From Rugosibacter sp. (GTDB taxonomy: Bacteria; Pseudomonadota; Gammaproteobacteria; Burkholderiales; Rhodocyclaceae), in NCBI GenBank assembly GCA_030645365.1, contig JAUSMB010000006.1, positions 1-64,000 on the forward strand: 64,000 nucleotides of DNA, read 5' to 3'. Each line of letters opens with the position of its first letter. Position 1 is the stretch's first letter. A model generated the notes under the pieces. The model worked only from the letters and a program-made list of their open reading frames with translations, was not told where the DNA came from and made no database searches. Shown piece after piece: positions 60,288 through 64,000 of this stretch. The position numbers were made by a program, and so were the translations under genes.

Positions 60288-60493
60288 GAAAATTCCGCTT
60301 ATGCGCCAAAGTGGAAGAAGTTAACGCTGGAAGATGACCGTTTTTAATCATCCGGTGACTGATTTGCGCTAGTGCCGTAACGGATGCTTATCAAACAAGC
60401 TGAAGGGACAGCGCCGCGTTTCGTGGAATTTTTTCGGTCTGCCCAATATCCTGCGCAATGTATCGACTGCCGGTTCTTGCTCCTGTTGTCTGC

Positions 60494-61543
60494 TTAAGCG
60501 ACGGTATTTTCTGGTTCTGTCAGGAGCGCCTCGACAAACTCATCGACGCGGAACGGCTGCAAGTCATCAATGCCTTCGCCTACGCCAATGAAACGAACGG
60601 GCTTGGGGCATTGGCGGGCGATGGCGGCCAGCACGCCCCCTTTGGCGGTACCATCCAGTTTGGTCAGTATGAGGCCTGTTACGTGGATGGATTGATCGAA
60701 CGCTTTGACTTGCTGTACGGCGTTCTGGCCAATGTTGGCATCCAGCACCAGCAAGACTTCATGCGGGCCGGTGGCATCGATTTTTTGAATGACGCGGCGC
60801 ACCTTGGCAATTTCTTCCATCAGATGTAATTGGGTGGGCAAGCGGCCTGCGGTATCGGCCAGGACAATATCAATATTGCGCGCGCGCGCGGCGCTGATTG
60901 CGTCAAACACCACGGCGGCAGGATCGCCAGATTCTTGTGCGATGACCGCTATGCCATTGCGTTCGCCCCAGATTTTGAGTTGCTCACGCGCGGCTGCGCG
61001 GAAGGTGTCGCCTGCGGCGAGCAGCACGCTCTTGCCCTGGCTCTGAAAGTATTTCGCCAGCTTGCCGATAGAGGTGGTTTTTCCCGCGCCATTCACACCG
61101 GCAATCATTATGACGAAGGGCTTGTGGGCAGTCACATCCAGTGGTCGTTCCAGCGGCGCGAGCAATGTCGTCAGCCGGTCGGCCAGCACTTGGCGTAGTT
61201 GCGAGGGACTTTCGAGCGCGTTTTTCTTGACGGCTGATTTGAGTTCATCCAGCAACCATTGCGTTGCGTCGATGCCACAATCAGCGGTGAGCAGTGTGGT
61301 CTCAAGATCTTCCAGCAGCGCTTCGTCAATTCGATTGCGGCTGAACAACTCACCCAGCGGCGTGGTGAGCGCTGCGCGCGTACGCGAGAGGCCCGCTTTC
61401 AGCCGGTCGCGCCATGAGGTGGCGACGGGTGTGGCGGCAGGTGTGGCAGCCAACGTTGCGTCGTGATCACTGGTTGCCGTGTCAGCCGCGTCGGGCATGC
61501 TCAACGCGGAGGGCTTGTCCTTTTTTTTGAGGAAACTAAACAT
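60494..61543 (-). CDS. ftsY: signal recognition particle receptor FtsY
   Basis: [42 protein letters not shown]. Confidence 0.97.
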   Translation of the reverse strand: MFSFLKKKDKPSALSMPDAADTATSDHDATLAATPAATPVATSWRDRLKAGLSRTRAALTTPLGELFSRNRIDEALLEDLETTLLTADCGIDATQWLLDELKSAVKKNALESPSQLRQVLADRLTTLLAPLERPLDVTAHKPFVIMIAGVNGAGKTTSIGKLAKYFQSQGKSVLLAAGDTFRAAAREQLKIWGERNGIAVIAQESGDPAAVVFDAISAARARNIDIVLADTAGRLPTQLHLMEEIAKVRRVIQKIDATGPHEVLLVLDANIGQNAVQQVKAFDQSIHVTGLILTKLDGTAKGGVLAAIARQCPKPVRFIGVGEGIDDLQPFRVDEFVEALLTEPENTVA

Positions 61544-61662
61544 AGAGGTGAGATGTCAGAGGCGGAAGCGATAAGATGTCGCGCAGGAATAATTTTAACA
61601 GAGCACCTTCGCTTGCATTGATCTTTCAGCGATTACCTAACAGTTACTTACTGACTTCGACC

Positions 61663-63048
61663 ATGAAATTGCCTATTTGCCTTGCCATGTTGTTATTTGT
61701 CGGCGTATCACCAGCGCCGACTTTTGCTAATCCGGTGCTCAATACATTTGAAACCACTTTATCCAATGGGCTGCGTGTGATCGTCAAAGAAGATCATCGC
61801 GCGCCCACGGTAGTGCACATGGTTTGGTATCGCGCCGGTAGCATGGACGAAAAAGATGGCACATCCGGCGTAGCGCATGTGCTGGAACATTTAATGTTCA
61901 AAGGCACCAAGCGATTGCCCTCAGGCGAATTCAACCAGCGCGTGGCTGCCGCAGGTGGACAGGATAATGCGTTTACTTCCTACGACTACACCGCATATTT
62001 TCAAATTATTCCCAAGGCGGCATTGCCCGAAATGATGCAGCTTGAAGCCGATCGAATGGCGAATCTGGTGTTTACGCCGGCGGAGTTTGCTTCGGAAATC
62101 AAAGTGGTGATGGAAGAGCGTCGTTTGCGCACGGATGATAATCCACAGGCGCAGGTGTTTGAGGCAGCCCGTGGTGCCGCGTTTTTAGCGCACCCTTATC
62201 GTCGCCCGATCATCGGCTGGATGAATGATCTGGAACATCTGACCTGGCAAGATGCACATCATTGGTATACCCAGTGGTACACGCCAAGCAATGCGTATGT
62301 CGTAGTGGTAGGCGATGTCAATCACAAGGAAGTATTCCGGTGGGCGAAAAAGTATTACGGTGTGCATAAAGCCCGCGCGCTGCCTGAACGTAAACCACAG
62401 AATGAGCCGGAACAAAAAGGCTGGCGACGTGTGAGCGTCAAGGCACCGGCCAAGTTACCCTACCTTTCCATGCTTTGGAAAGTGCCGCGTATGAATGATG
62501 TGCATAAAGACCGTGATCCTTATGCGCTAGAAGTTCTCGCCGCGATTCTGGATGGCAATGACACGTCGCGGTTGGCCAAGAATCTGGTGCGGGGTGGGCG
62601 TATTGCGCAATCCGCCGGTGCAGGTTATGACGGCACGGTGCGTGGTGAAGCAACCTTTATGATAGATGGCCAACCGACAGAGGGGCGCAGTGTGGCCGAG
62701 TTAGAGGCGGCCTTGCGCGCAGAAATCACCCGCATCCAAGTGGCTGGAATTACCCCGGAAGAACTATCTCGCGTGAAGATCCAGCTCATTGCCGGACAAA
62801 CCTACAAGCGGGATTCGCTCATGGCGCAGGCAATGGAAATTGGCGGCATGGAGGCTGTTGGCTTGTCGTGGCGCGACGTTGATTCGCTGGTTGATCAACT
62901 CAAAGGCGTTACCGCAGCAGAAGTTCAGGCCGTCGCTCAAAAATATTTCAAGGATGACGCATTGACCATTACCGTACTTGACCCGCAGCCGATGGATGCC
63001 GCTGATCCCAAGCCTTCCGCAAACCCTGCGATTAAGACGCTGCATTAA
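61663..63048 (+). CDS. M16 family zinc metallopeptidase
   Basis: HVLEHLMFKGT (HXXEH); signal peptide; ATG at 61663. Confidence 0.94.
   Translation: MKLPICLAMLLFVGVSPAPTFANPVLNTFETTLSNGLRVIVKEDHRAPTVVHMVWYRAGSMDEKDGTSGVAHVLEHLMFKGTKRLPSGEFNQRVAAAGGQDNAFTSYDYTAYFQIIPKAALPEMMQLEADRMANLVFTPAEFASEIKVVMEERRLRTDDNPQAQVFEAARGAAFLAHPYRRPIIGWMNDLEHLTWQDAHHWYTQWYTPSNAYVVVVGDVNHKEVFRWAKKYYGVHKARALPERKPQNEPEQKGWRRVSVKAPAKLPYLSMLWKVPRMNDVHKDRDPYALEVLAAILDGNDTSRLAKNLVRGGRIAQSAGAGYDGTVRGEATFMIDGQPTEGRSVAELEAALRAEITRIQVAGITPEELSRVKIQLIAGQTYKRDSLMAQAMEIGGMEAVGLSWRDVDSLVDQLKGVTAAEVQAVAQKYFKDDALTITVLDPQPMDAADPKPSANPAIKTLH
61701..61725 (-). repeat. dispersed repeat copy in signal-peptide region of M16 peptidase
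   Basis: CGGCGTATCACCAGCGCCGACTTTT; encodes GVSPAPTF at the c-region/cleavage site. Confidence 0.9.
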
Positions 63049-63107
63049 TGAGTGTGCAAATGACGACCCCGATCCATTTAATAGTAATACTTGGTTGCAG
63101 AAAGCTT

Positions 63108-64000
63108 ATGACAATGAAGAGGCATTTTTTGAAAACCCTTTTTTCTTTTCTTGCGCTTGCGCTTTTTTCCGCAGTCGCTTCTGCGGGCGTAAAAATAGAA
63201 CACTGGACGACTGCTTCCGGCGCACGTGTGTATTTCGTTGAAACCCGTGGTGTGCCGATGCTCGATGTGCAACTCGATTTTGCTGCGGGCAATGTGTATT
63301 CGGTGCCAGACAAAGCCGGGTTACCGAGCCTCACACGCAGCTTGCTGGAATCTGGTGCGGGCGATCTGGACGAAGAAAAGTTAGCCGAACGCTTGACGGA
63401 TACCGGCGCGCAGCTCAGTGGCCGAGTTGATAACGACCGTGCCAGTGTGGCGCTACGCACGTTGTCTGCAAAACCGGAGCGAGATGCCGCGTTAACACTC
63501 ATGCACACCGTATTGTCAGCGCCGACTTTTCCACAAGCCGCGCTGACGCGTGAAAAAGAACGCAGCATCGCCGCCATCCGTGAAGCGGACACGCAGCCGG
63601 ATGCGATCGTCGCCAAGCGATTTGCCGCAGCGATTTATCCTGCGCATCCCTATGGCGTCAGCGCGACAGTCGAGAGTGTGGCTGCCATCACGCGGCAAGA
63701 TCTTATCGATTTTTATCAGCAACACTACGCAGCCAAACACGCGACGATCTCTCTCATTGGCGATATTTCGCGCAGCGAAGCGGAAGCTATCGCTAATCAG
63801 CTATCGCAGGCCCTGCCCGCTGGAGGTGCGTCCGTTACCTTGCCGCCTGTCACGTTGCCAAAAAGTCAGATAATTAAAGTCGCGCATCCTGCTGCGCAAA
63901 GCCACATACAGATCGGGCTACCCGCTGTGCGGCGTGGCGATGCGGATTACTTTGCCCTGCTGGTCGGCAATTACAGTTTGGGCGGTGGTGGATTTGCCTC
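63108..64000 (+). CDS. second M16 family peptidase, truncated by window end
   Basis: MTMKRHFLKTLFSFLALALFSAVASAGVKIEHWTTASGARVYFVETRGVPMLDVQLDFAAG; open to window end, not in the ORF track. Confidence 0.92.
   Translation, partial: MTMKRHFLKTLFSFLALALFSAVASAGVKIEHWTTASGARVYFVETRGVPMLDVQLDFAAGNVYSVPDKAGLPSLTRSLLESGAGDLDEEKLAERLTDTGAQLSGRVDNDRASVALRTLSAKPERDAALTLMHTVLSAPTFPQAALTREKERSIAAIREADTQPDAIVAKRFAAAIYPAHPYGVSATVESVAAITRQDLIDFYQQHYAAKHATISLIGDISRSEAEAIANQLSQALPAGGASVTLPPVTLPKSQIIKVAHPAAQSHIQIGLPAVRRGDADYFALLVGNYSLGGGGFA
63508..63530 (-). repeat. dispersed repeat copy inside second M16 gene
   Basis: CCGTATTGTCAGCGCCGACTTTT; encodes TVLSAPTF. Confidence 0.7.

Noticed and set aside
1-64000. 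tRNA, rRNA, CRISPR arrays, IS elements or prophage
   Set aside because: No cloverleaf or rRNA core sequences, no regularly spaced repeats, no transposase or phage genes seen; the dispersed repeat has irregular spacing of kilobases and is not a CRISPR

Overview
A 64 kb, densely coded, GC-moderate chromosomal window from a betaproteobacterium; gene content and order look Burkholderiales-like. It is mostly housekeeping. It carries phaC, a leucine/isovalerate degradation (liu) cluster interrupted by a porin/periplasmic-binding/GGDEF-EAL triad, rapZ, mutY, purT, clsB, nadA, glnA-ntrBC, birA, apaH, accBC-prmA, aroQ, mpl, a cytochrome c oxidase biogenesis cluster, rpoH, ftsEX, phaZ, ftsY and two M16 peptidases (the second runs off the window end). 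I saw no rRNA, tRNA, CRISPR array, prophage or IS element. The most unusual signal is a dispersed repeat with core AAAAGTCGGCGCTGGTGATACGGCG (reverse complement CGCCGTATCACCAGCGCCGACTTTT). It has about 14 clear copies plus one partial copy, in both orientations. Some copies are intergenic. Others supply start or stop codons, lie in signal peptides or linkers, or sit inside coding sequence in several reading frames. Two unrelated proteins (BirA and a lysophospholipid acyltransferase) share a longer two-block version in the same frame (GAGDTP...PWGAA). This resembles an RPE-like protein-invading repeat or an uptake-sequence-like motif, and I do not recognise it as a named family. Regulatory sites readable from sequence: a near-perfect CIRCE operator upstream of rpoH, NtrC sites plus a sigma54 promoter upstream of glnA, and an orphan NtrC-type site in a 233 bp gap beside ftsY.
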